Source: Tissierellia bacterium KA00581
GTDB lineage: Bacteria > Bacillota > Clostridia > Tissierellales > Peptoniphilaceae
Assembly: GCA_001552895.1 (NCBI GenBank)
Contig: KQ959643.1
Coordinates: 67,907 to 131,906 of the forward strand
Reading direction: 5' to 3'
Length of the DNA stretch: 64,000 nt
The notes beneath the pieces are model-generated. The model was not told where the DNA came from. It ran no database searches and saw nothing but the letters and a program-made list of their open reading frames with translations. A program made the position numbers and the translations under genes. Shown here piece after piece: positions 63,972 to 64,000 of the stretch; position 1 is the first letter of the stretch, and each line of letters begins with the position of its first letter.

Positions 63972-64000
63972 GAGTATGACGGGCATGCCGTCAGTCTGTG
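63972..64000. other. GC-rich edge with small inverted repeat
   Basis: The last 29 bases are about 60% G+C, against roughly a quarter in the rest. GACGG and CCGTC form a 5-bp inverted repeat around GCATG. It looks like the beginning of a different element cut by the window edge. Confidence 0.4.

Overview
This window is AT-rich DNA (roughly a quarter G+C by eye) from a low-GC, anaerobic Gram-positive bacterium. Three things suggest Peptoniphilaceae/Tissierellia, with Parvimonas the best guess: gene content and order, a class III (oxygen-independent) ribonucleotide reductase, and the lack of any sporulation gene. The assignment is an inference from overall style; no marker was compared with a database. 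Genes are dense, mostly on the + strand, and carry strong AGGAGG ribosome-binding sites and intrinsic hairpin terminators. I saw no rRNA, tRNA, insertion sequence or prophage.

Layout. 1-1134: the tail of a type II-A CRISPR-Cas locus (end of cas2, csn2, leader, five repeats). 1187-3543: rpmG-secE-nusG-rplK-rplA, with two candidate L1-binding rRNA mimics. 3682-8001: a large leucine-rich-repeat surface protein behind a perfect consensus promoter. 8031-10103: groES-groEL with a CIRCE operator. 10163-11727: a cation/proton antiporter bracketed by two copies of the same terminator. 11922-14950: nadE-yebC-DUF1461-lgt. 15088-27138: the division and cell-wall cluster mraZ-rsmH-ftsL-PBP-mraY-murD-ftsW-murG-divIB-ftsZ-nrdR. 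27290-35105: stp-prkC-rsgA-rpe-obg-yhbY-nadD/yqeK-rsfS-ridA. 35344-37446: transketolase. 37656-40483: a dlt-type locus (dltC-dltB-dltX-dltD) without dltA and with an in-frame stop in dltD. 40512-45746: apt-rqcP, divIC, tilS-hpt-ftsH. 45808-48567: a small membrane protein, an OGG-type glycosylase and a second wall-anchored surface protein. 48568-51362 (- strand): a peptide-binding lipoprotein and a dicarboxylate/amino-acid symporter. 51626-55616: nrdD-nrdG and a CDF metal transporter. 55713-57510: a tiny peptide ORF and an ABC exporter. 57561-61282: dihydrolipoamide dehydrogenase and Tex. 61462-63971: a padR-DUF1700-wall/membrane protein cassette. 63972-64000: the start of an unusually GC-rich element.

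How the parts connect. Several regulators and their probable targets lie in the same window: MraZ and TGG boxes spaced 10 bp apart in its own leader; NrdR and two palindromes on the nrdD promoter; L1 and two copies of its rRNA-like binding fold; PadR and a palindrome on its own promoter. The Ser/Thr phosphatase/kinase pair (with PASTA domains), the PASTA-carrying PBP and the division cluster together cover wall-growth control. The two surface proteins, 40 kb apart, share a roughly 80-residue domain in front of non-canonical sorting signals (LPKTN and LPTTA).

Most of the window is core genome. The least explained parts are the 18-codon ORF before the ABC transporter, the degenerate dlt locus with a 65-bp direct repeat upstream, the SD-plus-hairpin start of nusG, and the GC-rich right edge.
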